DNA of 64,000 nucleotides from Hyphomicrobium sp. (GCA_017512425.1 JAFWGI010000005.1:577820-641819), one strand, 5' to 3'. Counted from the stretch's first letter, positions 7,328 to 15,788 are shown. Notes: generated by a model from the sequence alone, not told the origin. Program-made: numbers and translations.

Positions 7328-7613
7328 AGCAGAGCAGCCCTCTTGCGAACCCCTTGCCACCTCCCCCCAAAACCCCTATAGAACCGGCATTCGACGCCAC
7401 TGTCGGATGATTTAGGAGACAATCGGCCGGTTGGCCCGCGCGATACGTGCGAGCCGAACTCTAACCGGCAGGGCTGCGGCCCATCACGGTGGCATCACGC
7501 AATTCCATAAATCCCGGTCTTTGCTGGTCCTGGTCCGCCGCGCGCGCGTGGCGCTCAAGCCTGTTGGCCGTGAGGGAATATCCGCCGTTTCGAATACAGC
7601 TTCTGGCTTGGAT

Positions 7614-7638
7614 GGATCCCCGCCTTCGCGGGGATGAC
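7614..7638. repeat. Single GGATCC...GGATGAC hairpin
   Basis: This is a 25-nt palindrome, GGATCCCCGC-CTTC-GCGGGGATGAC, of the type forming one end of the element at 53914-54059. Here no partner in inverted orientation is visible. Between 7328 and 7810 only this hairpin and the one at 7736-7770 stand out; no gene is seen. Confidence 0.65.
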
Positions 7639-7735
7639 GTTCGTGTTGGGGGATTCGAGTGGCGCACCACTGAAATGCAGAGAATAGAAACCGTTTGCGC
7701 GTGAGCGCGAACCGCAACAGGCGCAATGCTCGGTT

Positions 7736-7770
7736 GCTTCCGGCCGGCTCCCCGCAGGGGAGTCGGAAGC
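7736..7770. repeat. GACTCCGC-family palindrome upstream of rpsA
   Basis: This is a 35-nt hairpin with arms GCTTCCG and CGGAAGC and an inner GGCTCCCC-GCA-GGGGAGTC stem, 40 bases before the rpsA start. It belongs to the same intergenic family as the copies around 3.4-4.4 kb. Confidence 0.68.
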
Positions 7771-7810
7771 GACAAACAAAAGAGCAAAGCACCACAAAGA
7801 AAGAGACTGA

Positions 7811-9532
7811 ATGTCTACAGCAACTGCAACCAATAAAGACTATTCCCCGAGCCACGATGATTTCGCGGCGCTCCTCGCGGAAAGCCTCGCGAAGGACGAC
7901 CTGTTCGAAGGCAGCGTCGTCAAGGGCAAGGTCGTGTCCATCGTCAAGGACATGGCCGTCATCGACGTCGGCCTGAAGATGGAAGGCCGCGTCGCGGTCA
8001 AGGAATTCTCTTCTCCCGGCAAGCCCGACATCCAGGTCGGCGATACGGTCGAAGTTTACCTGGAGCGCGTCGAGAATGCGCTCGGTGAAGCGGTCCTCTC
8101 GCGCGACAAGGCACGCCGCGAAGAAAGCTGGACGCGCCTCGAGCGTCTGCACGAGAAGGGCGAGAAGGTCACGGGCGTGATCTTCAATAAGGTCAAGGGC
8201 GGCTTCACGGTTGATCTCGACGGCGCCGTCGCGTTCCTTCCGGGTTCGCAGGTCGACATCCGCCCGGTGCGCGATATCGGACCGCTGATGCATCAGCAGC
8301 AGCCGTTCCAGATTTTGAAGATGGATCGCCGCCGCGGCAATATCGTTGTCTCGCGCCGTTCGGTTCTCGAAGAAAGCCGTGCAGAACAGCGTACGGAAAT
8401 CGTCGCCAAGCTCGCGGAAAACCAGGTCATCGACGGTCTCGTCAAGAACATCACCGATTACGGTGCGTTCATTGATCTCGGCGGCATCGACGGCTTGCTG
8501 CACGTGACCGACATGGCATGGCGCCGCGTCAATCATCCGTCTGAAATCCTCAACGTCGGCGATACGGTGAAGGTGCAGATCATCCGCATCAACCCGGAAA
8601 CGCAGCGTATCTCGCTCGGCATGAAGCAGTTGCAGTCGGATCCGTGGTCGGCGATCGCTGAGAAGTATCCGGTCGGCGCGAAGATCAAGGGCACGGTCAC
8701 GAACATCGCCGACTACGGCGCGTTCGTTGAGCTTGAGCCGGGCGTCGAAGGCTTGATCCACGTCTCGGAAATGAGCTGGACCAAGAAGAACACGCACCCG
8801 GGCAAGATCGTTTCGACGAGCCAGCAGGTCGAAGTGCAGGTTCTCGAAGTCGATCCGCAGAAGCGCCGCATCTCGCTTGGTCTCAAGCAGACGCAGGATA
8901 ACCCGTGGGATTCGTTCCTCACGCAGCATCCGAAGGGTTCGACGGTTGAAGGCCCGATCCGCAACATCACCGAATTCGGTCTGTTCATCGGTCTCGACAA
9001 CGGCGTCGACGGCATGGTGCATCTGTCTGACTTGGACTGGCAGAAGGCCGGCGACGAAGCCATCAAGGACTACAAGAAGGGCGACACCGTTAAGGCCGTC
9101 GTTCTCGACGTTGACGGTTCGAAGGAGCGCATCTCGCTTGGCATCAAGCAGCTCTCGGGCGATCCGGTCGACGCACTTGGCAAGTTCAAGAAGGGCGACA
9201 CCGTCACCTGCACCGTCACCGCGGTCCAGGACGGCGGCGTCGAAGTCAAGGTTGCCGACAGCGATCTGACGGCGTTCATCAAGCGCTCGGATCTGTCGCG
9301 CGATCGCGCCGAGCAGCGCCCTGAGCGCTTCAACGTCGGCGACAAGGTCGATGCGGCCGTGTTGACCGTCGACAAGGCGGCGCGCCGTCTGACCGTTTCG
9401 GTCAAGGCGCTCGAAATCGCGGAAGAGAAGCAGGCGGTTGCGCAGTTCGGGTCGTCGGACTCGGGCGCATCGCTCGGCGACATCTTCAAGGCCGCGATCA
9501 AGAAGCGCGAGACGAACGACGACGCGGAGTAA
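7811..9532 (+). CDS. rpsA: 30S ribosomal protein S1
   Basis: S1 binds mRNA on the 30S subunit and helps initiation on structured leaders. The 573-residue protein contains six S1/OB-fold repeats. The four central ones are most regular, each with a GxVxxIxxYGAFVxLxxGxxGLxHxSxMxW wording (for example near 8455, 8700 and 8960), and the ends are more divergent. Length is typical. Upstream AAAGAAAGAGAC serves as a modest ribosome-binding site. In relatives rpsA follows cmk closely; here about 4.5 kb of accessory DNA separates them. A strong terminator follows. Confidence 0.98.
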   Translation: MSTATATNKDYSPSHDDFAALLAESLAKDDLFEGSVVKGKVVSIVKDMAVIDVGLKMEGRVAVKEFSSPGKPDIQVGDTVEVYLERVENALGEAVLSRDKARREESWTRLERLHEKGEKVTGVIFNKVKGGFTVDLDGAVAFLPGSQVDIRPVRDIGPLMHQQQPFQILKMDRRRGNIVVSRRSVLEESRAEQRTEIVAKLAENQVIDGLVKNITDYGAFIDLGGIDGLLHVTDMAWRRVNHPSEILNVGDTVKVQIIRINPETQRISLGMKQLQSDPWSAIAEKYPVGAKIKGTVTNIADYGAFVELEPGVEGLIHVSEMSWTKKNTHPGKIVSTSQQVEVQVLEVDPQKRRISLGLKQTQDNPWDSFLTQHPKGSTVEGPIRNITEFGLFIGLDNGVDGMVHLSDLDWQKAGDEAIKDYKKGDTVKAVVLDVDGSKERISLGIKQLSGDPVDALGKFKKGDTVTCTVTAVQDGGVEVKVADSDLTAFIKRSDLSRDRAEQRPERFNVGDKVDAAVLTVDKAARRLTVSVKALEIAEEKQAVAQFGSSDSGASLGDIFKAAIKKRETNDDAE

Positions 9533-9562
9533 GCTTCGCTCGGACGGACGACGGACAAACGA

Positions 9563-9602
9563 AAAAAACGCGCGGCAGGGAAACCTGTCGCGCGTTTTTT
9601 TT
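9563..9602 (+). terminator. Rho-independent terminator of rpsA
   Basis: The stem AACGCGCGGCAGG pairs with CCTGTCGCGCGTT around a GAAA loop and is followed by eight T residues. It lies 30 bases after the rpsA stop. Confidence 0.9.
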
Positions 9603-9630
9603 GTGTTTCAGTTGATGACGGTGATGCCTC

Positions 9631-9810
9631 CTCTCCCCGTCCTCTATCGGGAGAGGGGGAGTGGCGCGGCGACGGAGGCGATGGAGAAGTACCGTCTCCC
9701 CATCCTCTATGGGGAAAGGGTTAGGGTGAGAGGCAGCGGCGTGCTCCGCGCCTGGGTTCTGCCCCACACCCCAGCCCACTCCCCGCAAGCGGGGAGAGGG
9801 GGGCGGTCTT
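9631..9810. repeat. Cluster of CTCTCCCC/GGGGAGAGG intergenic repeats
   Basis: Three hairpins built on CCTCTCCCC...GGGAGAGGGG lie in this stretch, one extended by GGGTTAGGGTGAGAGGC. Matching wording occurs at 17085-17213 before trpB. No gene is seen between 9603 and 9931. Confidence 0.65.
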
Positions 9811-9931
9811 CACGGTGGGGCGGGGCGGCAACAGTTGGCCCAATGCGCACGGGTTAAAAGCTTGTCGGGCTTGTTCACATTTGGCCTGAAGGCTATCCAG
9901 CGTAGCAGCGATCAAACGGTGGCGAACGCTC

Positions 9932-10867
9932 ATGGAACATTTGCGCACGACGTGTTTGTTTTTGGCGGCTTGTGTTGCGCTGGCTTCGAGCCCGGCCCAG
10001 GCGCAGTTCTACAGCGATTCCGTCGCCGAACACGATGCGCAGATGAAAGCCGCCGAACAAGCCGAGCGCGCCGCGCGCCGGGCTGCGGAAGGGCCGGTCG
10101 TCTATCCGAAGTATATGGACGGCGGCGAGAAGCCGGACATCGCGCCGGTGGCGCCGCCAATCGTGTTTTTCGACCGCAGCGAAGAAGTCGGCTCGATCAT
10201 TGTCGATACGCAGTCGCGCAAGCTGTACTTCGTGCTGCCGGGCAAGAAGGCTTACGAATATCCGATCTCGGTCGGCCGCGAGGGGTTCACTTGGACCGGC
10301 TCGCAAAAGATCAGCCGCATCGCATCCTGGCCGTCGTGGACGCCGCCGCCCGAAATGCACCAGCGCGTTCCAGGGCTGCCGCTCACGGTTTCGGGCGGGC
10401 TTAAGAACCCGCAAGGCGCGCGCGCGCTTTATCTCGGCAGTACCGTCTATCGTATCCACGGCACCAACAACGACCGCACAGTTGGGCGTGCAAACTCGTC
10501 GGGCTGTTTCCGTCTGACGAACGAGCACGTCGTGCATCTCGCGTCGATTGCGAAGGTCGGGACGAAGGTCAGCGTGCTGCAGGCTTACTCGGGCGGCGTG
10601 AGTGAAAACGCGCCGCTGTCATCGCTGTTCGATTGGTTCGGCTCCGATCCCGAACCGGCGAAGCCTGTTAAAGCCAAAAAGCCGGTCGCGAAGAAGAAAC
10701 CAGCCGCGACGACGACGGCCGCGACGGCGACGCCACCTGCCGCAACTGCGCCAGCCGCTGCAACGCCGCCGCCTGCCGCAGCGCCAGCAGCTTCTGCTGC
10801 TGCGACTTCACCCGCGCCTTCGGCGGCAGCGGCGACAACGGCCGCCCCGAAGGTCGCCGCGGAGTAG
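9932..10867 (+). CDS. L,D-transpeptidase (YkuD domain), exported
   Basis: A cleavable signal peptide (about residues 1-24, ending AQA) is followed by a helical linker and a YkuD catalytic domain. The catalytic motif is visible as H176 in YRIHGTNN and C192 in NSSGCFRLTN. Such enzymes form 3-3 crosslinks in peptidoglycan or attach lipoproteins to it in the periplasm. Residues 240 onward are an Ala/Pro/Lys low-complexity tail that may bind the wall non-specifically. The gene stands alone after the rpsA terminator and repeat cluster and has its own start, with no strong ribosome-binding site apparent. Confidence 0.92.
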   Translation: MEHLRTTCLFLAACVALASSPAQAQFYSDSVAEHDAQMKAAEQAERAARRAAEGPVVYPKYMDGGEKPDIAPVAPPIVFFDRSEEVGSIIVDTQSRKLYFVLPGKKAYEYPISVGREGFTWTGSQKISRIASWPSWTPPPEMHQRVPGLPLTVSGGLKNPQGARALYLGSTVYRIHGTNNDRTVGRANSSGCFRLTNEHVVHLASIAKVGTKVSVLQAYSGGVSENAPLSSLFDWFGSDPEPAKPVKAKKPVAKKKPAATTTAATATPPAATAPAAATPPPAAAPAASAAATSPAPSAAAATTAAPKVAAE

Positions 10868-11054
10868 GCGCTCCGCCGATCTGCCTCTGCGCAAGCATCA
10901 CGCACATCGATAGACGCGATGTGCGGTGATCGCAGCGTGCTCACAAACCGGCCTCGCAAGTGAGCAATTTGTAACTGGCCGGTCGTCGATACCGATTATA
11001 CCTTCAATCAGTGTTGGCGGCCGCGCCATCGGATGCAAGCCGGGAGGACTTTGC

Positions 11055-11543
11055 ATGTCGAACATTTTGCTCAATCGTCGAAGTTTTGTTGCCGCAAGTG
11101 GAGCAGCAGTTGCGCTTGGCGCCTCAGGTCTCCGACTGCCCGCCTTCGCGCAGAGCCTCGCACCAACCCCGTCGATGCGCGGTGGTTCTAACAACTACCT
11201 GCCAGGCGCTGCGATCGTCGAACGCATCGGCGGCGGAGGCTTCTGGATGAGCGGTACGGTGCGTCGTGCCGGCGATGGGGCGCCGCTTGCGGGCCAACGC
11301 ATTCAAATCTGGGCGCATACGACGGAAGGCCACGAAAGAGACCCGCATAGCCACGGCGCAACGCTCACCGATAAAGACGGCCGGTTTCGACTTGAGATGC
11401 CGCAGATCGTTCCGGCATTCGGTCAGGCCCACGGTCACCTCGCGTATGACAGCGGCGCGTTCGAAACCGTCTTCCTTCGTCCCCTCATGTCGAGTGCCAA
11501 GGACACGAGCCTTGAAGCACACTTCGTCCTCAAGCCCGTTTGA
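11055..11543 (+). CDS. Tat-exported intradiol-dioxygenase-like beta-sandwich protein
   Basis: The N terminus NRRSFVAASGAAVALGASGL is a twin-arginine signal. The mature part reads as the beta-sandwich of the intradiol dioxygenase/transthyretin type: SGTVRRAGDGAPLAGQRIQIWAHTTEG followed by TDKDGRFRLEMP. The catalytic Tyr-Tyr-His-His set is not convincing; only an AHGHLAYD segment offers histidines. It is therefore probably a non-canonical or non-catalytic member. GGGAGG precedes the ATG at 11055, which is preferred to an upstream ATG at 10926. Its stop overlaps or nearly touches the ferric-reductase-like gene, implying a functional pair. Confidence 0.8.
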   Translation: MSNILLNRRSFVAASGAAVALGASGLRLPAFAQSLAPTPSMRGGSNNYLPGAAIVERIGGGGFWMSGTVRRAGDGAPLAGQRIQIWAHTTEGHERDPHSHGATLTDKDGRFRLEMPQIVPAFGQAHGHLAYDSGAFETVFLRPLMSSAKDTSLEAHFVLKPV

Positions 11544-11551
11544 ACGACTTT

Positions 11552-12178
11552 ATGCCACGGCGCATGAGACGGGTCAGGGCGGGCTTAATTTGGGCCGCCG
11601 TCGTGACCGCCGTTGCGGTGCCGATCGGAGCCGCAGCGTTGAGCCCGCTGCTCGCGTGGCGCGATTCCATCTATATCGTCGCTTGCATCGCGGGTGTCGC
11701 CGGCCTGGTGCTGATGCTGTTTCAGCCGCTGCTGATTGGCGGGTACCTGCCGGGGTATTCGCCGTACCGGGCGCGGCGTGTCCATCGTTGGATCGGCACG
11801 CTGTTGTTCGCTGCTGTGATCATACACGTCGCGGGGCTTTGGATCACGAGTCCGCCGGACGTGATCGATGCACTCCTTTTCACATCACCGACGCCCTTCT
11901 CGGCCTGGGGCGTCGTCGCGATGTGGGCGATCTTCGCGGTGACCATCATGGTCGCATTCCGCAAGTGGTTGGGTTTGCGGCCGCGGACGTGGCGTAAAGC
12001 GCATACGCTTCTCGCGGCGACGATTGTCGCGAGCACGGTCATCCATAGCCTGCTCATTGAGGGCACCATGGAAATCGTGTCGAAGGTGGCCTTGTGCGCG
12101 CTGGTCGTTCTGGCGACCGTCAAAGTGATCGCCGACAAGCGCGTCTGGCAAAGCAAATCGCGCCCGAGAGATATTTAA
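11552..12178 (+). CDS. Ferric-reductase-like heme b transmembrane protein
   Basis: The roughly 208-residue protein has about six hydrophobic helices. Histidines sit in the membrane-proximal helices as in ferric-reductase-like/MsrQ-type heme b proteins: VHRWIGTLLFAAVIIH and KAHTLLAATIVASTVIH. Each pair is placed to ligate stacked hemes. There is no FAD/NAD-binding extension, so electrons must come from another component or the quinone pool. ATG 11552 is listed; a TTG at 11540 would overlap the preceding stop. The tight link to the Tat-exported protein suggests transmembrane electron delivery to a periplasmic partner, which is inference. Confidence 0.8.
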   Translation: MPRRMRRVRAGLIWAAVVTAVAVPIGAAALSPLLAWRDSIYIVACIAGVAGLVLMLFQPLLIGGYLPGYSPYRARRVHRWIGTLLFAAVIIHVAGLWITSPPDVIDALLFTSPTPFSAWGVVAMWAIFAVTIMVAFRKWLGLRPRTWRKAHTLLAATIVASTVIHSLLIEGTMEIVSKVALCALVVLATVKVIADKRVWQSKSRPRDI

Positions 12179-12270
12179 TGTCGGCACCCGCTGCCTCGGC
12201 GGCAGTGCTTGGTATAGCTACAGGGCAGCGGTCAACAAGCGCGAGACGTCGGGAGACGCGCGCTCTGTCG

Positions 12271-12828
12271 TCATCTAATTGCACGTTTTGCAGCCAGGCG
12301 ACCCGCTATCGCCAGCGCGCCGCTGACCCGCAATCGATACTTAAGCATGTCATCGCTCACACCAAACATGTCACATGCTTTGTTTTTGAGGCCTCGAAGA
12401 GCTATCAATTTCGCCGCCTCGTCCGGCAGTAACAATACACCACCCAAAAAGTGAGCCTCTTCCTCCTGCGCACTATCGCGCGTTCTTTCCCCTTGGTCGG
12501 TCAACGGCGGCGCAAATTCGTGCCCTAGAAAGCAATGTGCTAGCTCGTGACATATGTTGCTGTTTTGTCTGAAAGGGTGATGTGCATCGTTGTGCACTAT
12601 AGCTCTCCGATGAGCACATGGAATTGTCACCGCAGAGAAGGAAGATCGATCAACTTGCAAGAATTCTCTGGCATCGACTGGTAGCTTGCTCAGTTCTATC
12701 AAGTCGATGTCAAAGAGACGACAGATCGCTGCCGGCTTAATGGGATCGTTTGCTGCAAGCGACAACTTCTCTCGCACCCGCGCCGAGATCCGATTTGCCT
12801 CCGCCTTAAACCCCCGACGCAAACCCAC
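12271..12828 (-). CDS. ImmA/IrrE-family metallopeptidase (COG2856)
   Basis: The 185-residue protein has the zincin motif HELAH at residues 94-98 and a downstream acidic QEEEAHFLGG segment supplying the third ligand, the pattern of ImmA/IrrE peptidases. Such enzymes typically cleave or inactivate a partner Xre-type repressor. The GTG start at 12828 is only two bases after the stop of the Xre gene, so the pair is translationally linked. Base composition is below that of the backbone. Confidence 0.9.
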   Translation of the reverse strand: MGLRRGFKAEANRISARVREKLSLAANDPIKPAAICRLFDIDLIELSKLPVDAREFLQVDRSSFSAVTIPCAHRRAIVHNDAHHPFRQNSNICHELAHCFLGHEFAPPLTDQGERTRDSAQEEEAHFLGGVLLLPDEAAKLIALRGLKNKACDMFGVSDDMLKYRLRVSGALAIAGRLAAKRAIR

Positions 12829-12830
12829 CG

Positions 12831-13175
12831 TCAGCCACTCCGCAGTTTGTTATACGTCTCGATCACTATGCTTTCGATTAGCTTGGCATTAGCCTTCGAT
12901 AATTTGGGATCGGCCCGTAGCAACGCAGTTATTTTTGCTAACGGCTCGGCTTCCGTCTTCCGAGCGCTCGGTATGAACATCTCCGCTTTGAGATGTGACC
13001 AACTAAGTAGAGCGGCTAAGCCGTCGACGTCGGGTTTCGCGCCCTGGTTCATCCGCGACAGCGTCGAAGCATTTACGTTTGCCTCGCTGGCAACGTCCTT
13101 CCAAGTCATCTGACGACTCAGTCGAACGGAGTTCAGCGCCGCGTAGAACGCTTCGTTGTCAAAACGATCGCTCAT
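12831..13175 (-). CDS. Xre-family helix-turn-helix repressor
   Basis: This 114-residue protein has a Cro/CI-type HTH at about residues 12-60 (MTWKDVASEANVNASTLSRMNQG) and a Lys/Leu-rich C-terminal helix. GGAGGGG lies just ahead of the ATG at 13175, which is preferred to a start eight codons upstream. It is the first gene of a two-gene unit with the ImmA/IrrE peptidase. The intergenic region behind it carries three palindromes of the ATTGCG...CGCAAT type, plausible binding sites for this protein. By analogy with ImmR/ImmA pairs, peptidase action would relieve repression. Confidence 0.88.
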   Translation of the reverse strand: MSDRFDNEAFYAALNSVRLSRQMTWKDVASEANVNASTLSRMNQGAKPDVDGLAALLSWSHLKAEMFIPSARKTEAEPLAKITALLRADPKLSKANAKLIESIVIETYNKLRSG

Positions 13176-13184
13176 GTCCCCTCC

Positions 13185-13254
13185 ATTGCGATCACGCAAT
13201 CAATTGCGATATTGCAATTTCTGCGACTCGGTGTTATTTACGCAATCGGTTGCG
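13185..13254. promoter_or_regulatory. Tandem palindromic operators between the Xre and SinR-like genes
   Basis: Three related palindromes occur: ATTGCGATCACGCAAT (13185-13200), ATTGCGATATTGCAAT (13203-13218) and CGCAATCGGTTGCG (13241-13254). The first two have centres 18 bp apart, close to two helical turns, which would put bound dimers on nearly the same face. They lie exactly between divergently read genes. Binding by the adjacent Xre protein is inferred. Confidence 0.6.
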
Positions 13255-13319
13255 AATTAGCAATTGAGATTGTTGATGGGGCATATTTTGTCTGCGCGAC
13301 GGTGCAAAGGATAAATCCG

Positions 13320-13598
13320 ATGATCTATGCGATCAATTACGACCTAAAAAAACCCGGCCAGGATTACGCGGATCTTTACAAGGCAATCGAGGAATGTGGT
13401 GTTTGCTGGCACTATCTTGGCTCCACTTGGCTCGTCGACACGCTGCTCGATGCTGAGGGGGTTTGGCAGAGGCTCCAGCCACACGTCGACAAGACCGACC
13501 GCGTTCTGGTCATTGGAGTGACACGCGATTACCAGGGTTGGCTTTCGCAGGAAGCCTGGGATTGGATCAACTCTCGATCCGCAAAACTCGCTGCATAA
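13320..13598 (+). CDS. SinR-family (Cas2-like ferredoxin fold) protein
   Basis: The 92-residue protein begins MIYAINYDLKKPGQDYADLY and contains CWHYLGSTWLVDT and DRVLVIGVTRDYQGWL. This wording matches the small proteins annotated SinR family, which are distant relatives of Cas2 and VapD. No CRISPR array or other cas gene is present, so adaptation is not implied. AAGG precedes the ATG at 13320. It is divergent from the Xre/ImmA pair across palindromic operators and is followed at once by another small conserved gene. Nuclease activity is unproven for these proteins. Confidence 0.74.
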   Translation: MIYAINYDLKKPGQDYADLYKAIEECGVCWHYLGSTWLVDTLLDAEGVWQRLQPHVDKTDRVLVIGVTRDYQGWLSQEAWDWINSRSAKLAA

Positions 13599-13599
13599 A

Positions 13600-13869
13600 A
13601 TGAGGTCGTTCATGCGCATTCAAGGTGCAGTCATTCGCGAGCAGGGTCAGACCTTTGCCATCGTCGTGGTCAAGCCGCATGTAGTGCAATCGAGCGCGGT
13701 GGCCGCCGATGCTATCCGTCGCTTCGCGCCCGTTTTCGGCGTCCCCATCCTTTTGATGTCGCAGGACACCCGAGGACGTCCGACGTTTTATGGGCGGCCG
13801 GATATAGCCCGTTTCATGGCGTCGGTGCCGCTTCATGCGGTTCCCTGGCGAGAGTACACTGTTAACTAA
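13600..13869 (+). CDS. Small conserved protein paired with SinR-like gene
   Basis: The 89-residue product, IQGAVIREQGQTFAIVVVKPHV...GVPILLMSQDTRGRPTFYGRPDIARFMASVP...WREYTV, is a compact alpha/beta protein without signal or membrane segment. I recognise the wording as recurring next to small accessory proteins in proteobacteria but know no function. The start overlaps the stop region of the SinR-like gene (ATG at 13600, two bases after its stop; 13612 is an alternative). The two are almost certainly cotranscribed. Confidence 0.66.
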   Translation: MRSFMRIQGAVIREQGQTFAIVVVKPHVVQSSAVAADAIRRFAPVFGVPILLMSQDTRGRPTFYGRPDIARFMASVPLHAVPWREYTVN

Positions 13870-13987
13870 GTACGGTTTGTCGGAGCGACAGTTCGTTCGC
13901 TGGTCCGCGAAAGCTCTTGCCGTTTGGCGCGCCCGTGCGAACACAAAATCACGAATTTTAGAGGTTAGCGGCGTTGCGCTCGAATAC

Positions 13988-14136
13988 GTCATGCCGACGA
14001 AGGTCGGCACCCACGACATCCAGCGAGCAGAAAGATGTGGCGGACGGTTCAGAGCCAACATCAGAATGAACACGTGTAGTACTTTTCGTAGGGTCCGGCC
14101 GGAGTTTATGCCCGCCTTAGCGGGTGCCGGGCTGAC
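13988..14136. repeat. GTCAT-type hairpins, possible degenerate pair
   Basis: Hairpins at 13988-14017 (GTCATGCCGAC...GTCGGCAC) and 14104-14136 (ATGCCCGCC...GCGGGTGCC, ending CTGAC) have outer ends GTCAT and CTGAC. They span 149 bp, similar to the two clear miniature elements, but their inner ends do not match, so membership is uncertain. No gene is visible from 13870 to 14375. Confidence 0.42.
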
Positions 14137-14375
14137 GTCTTTTCGGTTGGTTCGCAGAACGCCAGCGGGCAGCGCACCCGCTCGGCAACTGCTGCCTGGA
14201 TGGGTCCCGTCGGCCCAGCAACCCAAAACTCACGAAATTTAGACGCTAGCGGCGGGTCGGCGTTGCTGGCGGCCCAAACCTTGCCTAACGTGATGTGTTA
14301 GAATTCGAAATCCCGACGCCGCACGCAGCATTTGCGGGCGTTTTAACTCTCCCCGGACCGCTCAAAGAGGCCCTC

Positions 14376-15344
14376 ATGCTCGAAACTGAAACTGTGCTCG
14401 ACCGTCGCCGTTTGCGCCGCTCCGTCTCATTCTGGCGCGCCGCCGGGATCGCGGGCGTGGCACTCGCGCTCGGCGCGCTGGCATTCGGCGGCGACAAACT
14501 CGCGACGCTCTCCGGCCAGAAGCAGATCGCCCGCATCGCCATCGAAGGCGCGATCAGCGAAAATCGCGATCAGCTCAAGATGCTGAAGGACATCGCCAAG
14601 GCCGATCACGTCTCAGGCGTGCTGCTCTACGTGAACAGCCCCGGCGGCACGACGACGGGCGGCGAAGCGCTCTACGAAGGCTTGCGCGAAATCTCGAAAA
14701 ACAAGCCGGTTGTCGCGCAATTTGGCACCGTCGCGGCGTCTGCCGGATATATCGTCGGTCTTGCCACCGATCACATCGTGGCGCGCGGCAACACGATTAC
14801 CGGCTCTGTCGGCGTCATCGTGCAGTGGCCGGAATTCGTCGAACTGCTGGGCAAGGTCGGCGTCAAGGTCAACGAGGTTAAGAGCGGTCCGTTGAAAGCT
14901 TCGCCGTCGCCGTTCGAGCCGCTCGACGAGGGCGGCCGCAAGGTCGCCGAAGGTATGGTCAACGACGGCTTCAAGTGGTTCCTGTCGCTCGTCGAGGAAC
15001 GCCGCGGCATCAAGCCGGCTGACGTTCCGGGCCTCGTCGACGGCCGCATTTTCTCTGGCCGTGAGGCGCTCGCCGTGAAGCTGGTCGATCAGATCGGCGG
15101 CGAGGACGAGGCGGTCGCTTGGCTGAAAGACGTCAAGAAAATCGACGCCAACGCCACTGTCGTCGACTGGAAACCAACGTCGTCATCGAGCCCGTTTGGC
15201 CTGGGCGCGCTCGCTGGACGGGCGTTTGCGGCCGTTTTCGGCCAGCAGGCGGGACAACTGGTGCAGGCGTTCTTCGCCGACAGCCGTATTTCAACCCTTG
15301 GTCTTGACGGCCTCGTTTCTGTTTGGCATCCTTCTGAAAAATAA
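14376..15344 (+). CDS. sppA: Signal peptide peptidase SppA, short form
   Basis: SppA degrades cleaved signal peptides at the membrane. The 322-residue protein has one N-terminal membrane helix (about residues 22-44) and a single S49 peptidase domain. The nucleophile serine lies in GTVAASAGYIVGLA and the general-base lysine in VKSGPLKASPSPFEPL. The length fits the half-size SppA that works as an oligomer. AAAGAGG five bases before the ATG at 14376 decides the start over one 27 codons upstream. It precedes ihfB, as in related genomes. Confidence 0.93.
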   Translation: MLETETVLDRRRLRRSVSFWRAAGIAGVALALGALAFGGDKLATLSGQKQIARIAIEGAISENRDQLKMLKDIAKADHVSGVLLYVNSPGGTTTGGEALYEGLREISKNKPVVAQFGTVAASAGYIVGLATDHIVARGNTITGSVGVIVQWPEFVELLGKVGVKVNEVKSGPLKASPSPFEPLDEGGRKVAEGMVNDGFKWFLSLVEERRGIKPADVPGLVDGRIFSGREALAVKLVDQIGGEDEAVAWLKDVKKIDANATVVDWKPTSSSSPFGLGALAGRAFAAVFGQQAGQLVQAFFADSRISTLGLDGLVSVWHPSEK

Positions 15345-15375
15345 AGAAAATTGATCGCTAGCTGGGGAGCGAGAC

Positions 15376-15669
15376 GTGATCAAATCAGAACTGGTGCAGA
15401 AAATTGCCACGACCAATCCACATCTCTATCATCGAGATGTGGAGCGTATCGTGAATGTCATTTTCGACGAGATTGTCGATGCGCTCGCGCGCGGCGATCG
15501 GGTCGAGCTTCGCGGCTTCGGTGCCTTCACCGTCAAGCATCGCGCAGCCCGGCAGGGCCGCAATCCGCGGACGGGAACGACAGTGTCTGTCGCCGAAAAA
15601 TTCGTGCCGTTCTTCAAGACTGGCAAGGAATTGCGCGACAAACTGAACAAAGTCAAAAGCCAGCACTGA
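15376..15669 (+). CDS. ihfB: Integration host factor subunit beta
   Basis: The 97-residue HU/IHF-fold protein bends DNA as a heterodimer with IhfA. The DNA-contacting arm [12 protein letters not shown] and the IHF-beta wording [17 protein letters not shown] identify it. It starts with GTG at 15376 after GGGGAG. It lies 31 bases behind sppA and ahead of the lapA-like gene, probably in one transcript. Confidence 0.97.
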   Translation: MIKSELVQKIATTNPHLYHRDVERIVNVIFDEIVDALARGDRVELRGFGAFTVKHRAARQGRNPRTGTTVSVAEKFVPFFKTGKELRDKLNKVKSQH

Positions 15670-15788
15670 CCGTCTCGCGCTAAGGCGCTATAGATGGGCT
15701 GGCATTCGGACGAGACGCATTGCGCGCCAGCGATCGCCATCGCATTGGGCCAATGTGTGATCTCGTTGATCAAAGCATGAGGTGATCC

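Noticed and set aside
7484..9022. Long antisense frame opposite rpsA
   Set aside because: Shadow of the strong codon bias of rpsA; its Asp/Arg-rich repetitive translation has no domain.
13320..13598. CRISPR adaptation locus because of a Cas2-like protein
   Set aside because: No repeats with regular spacers and no Cas1 or other cas gene; SinR-family proteins occur outside CRISPR loci.
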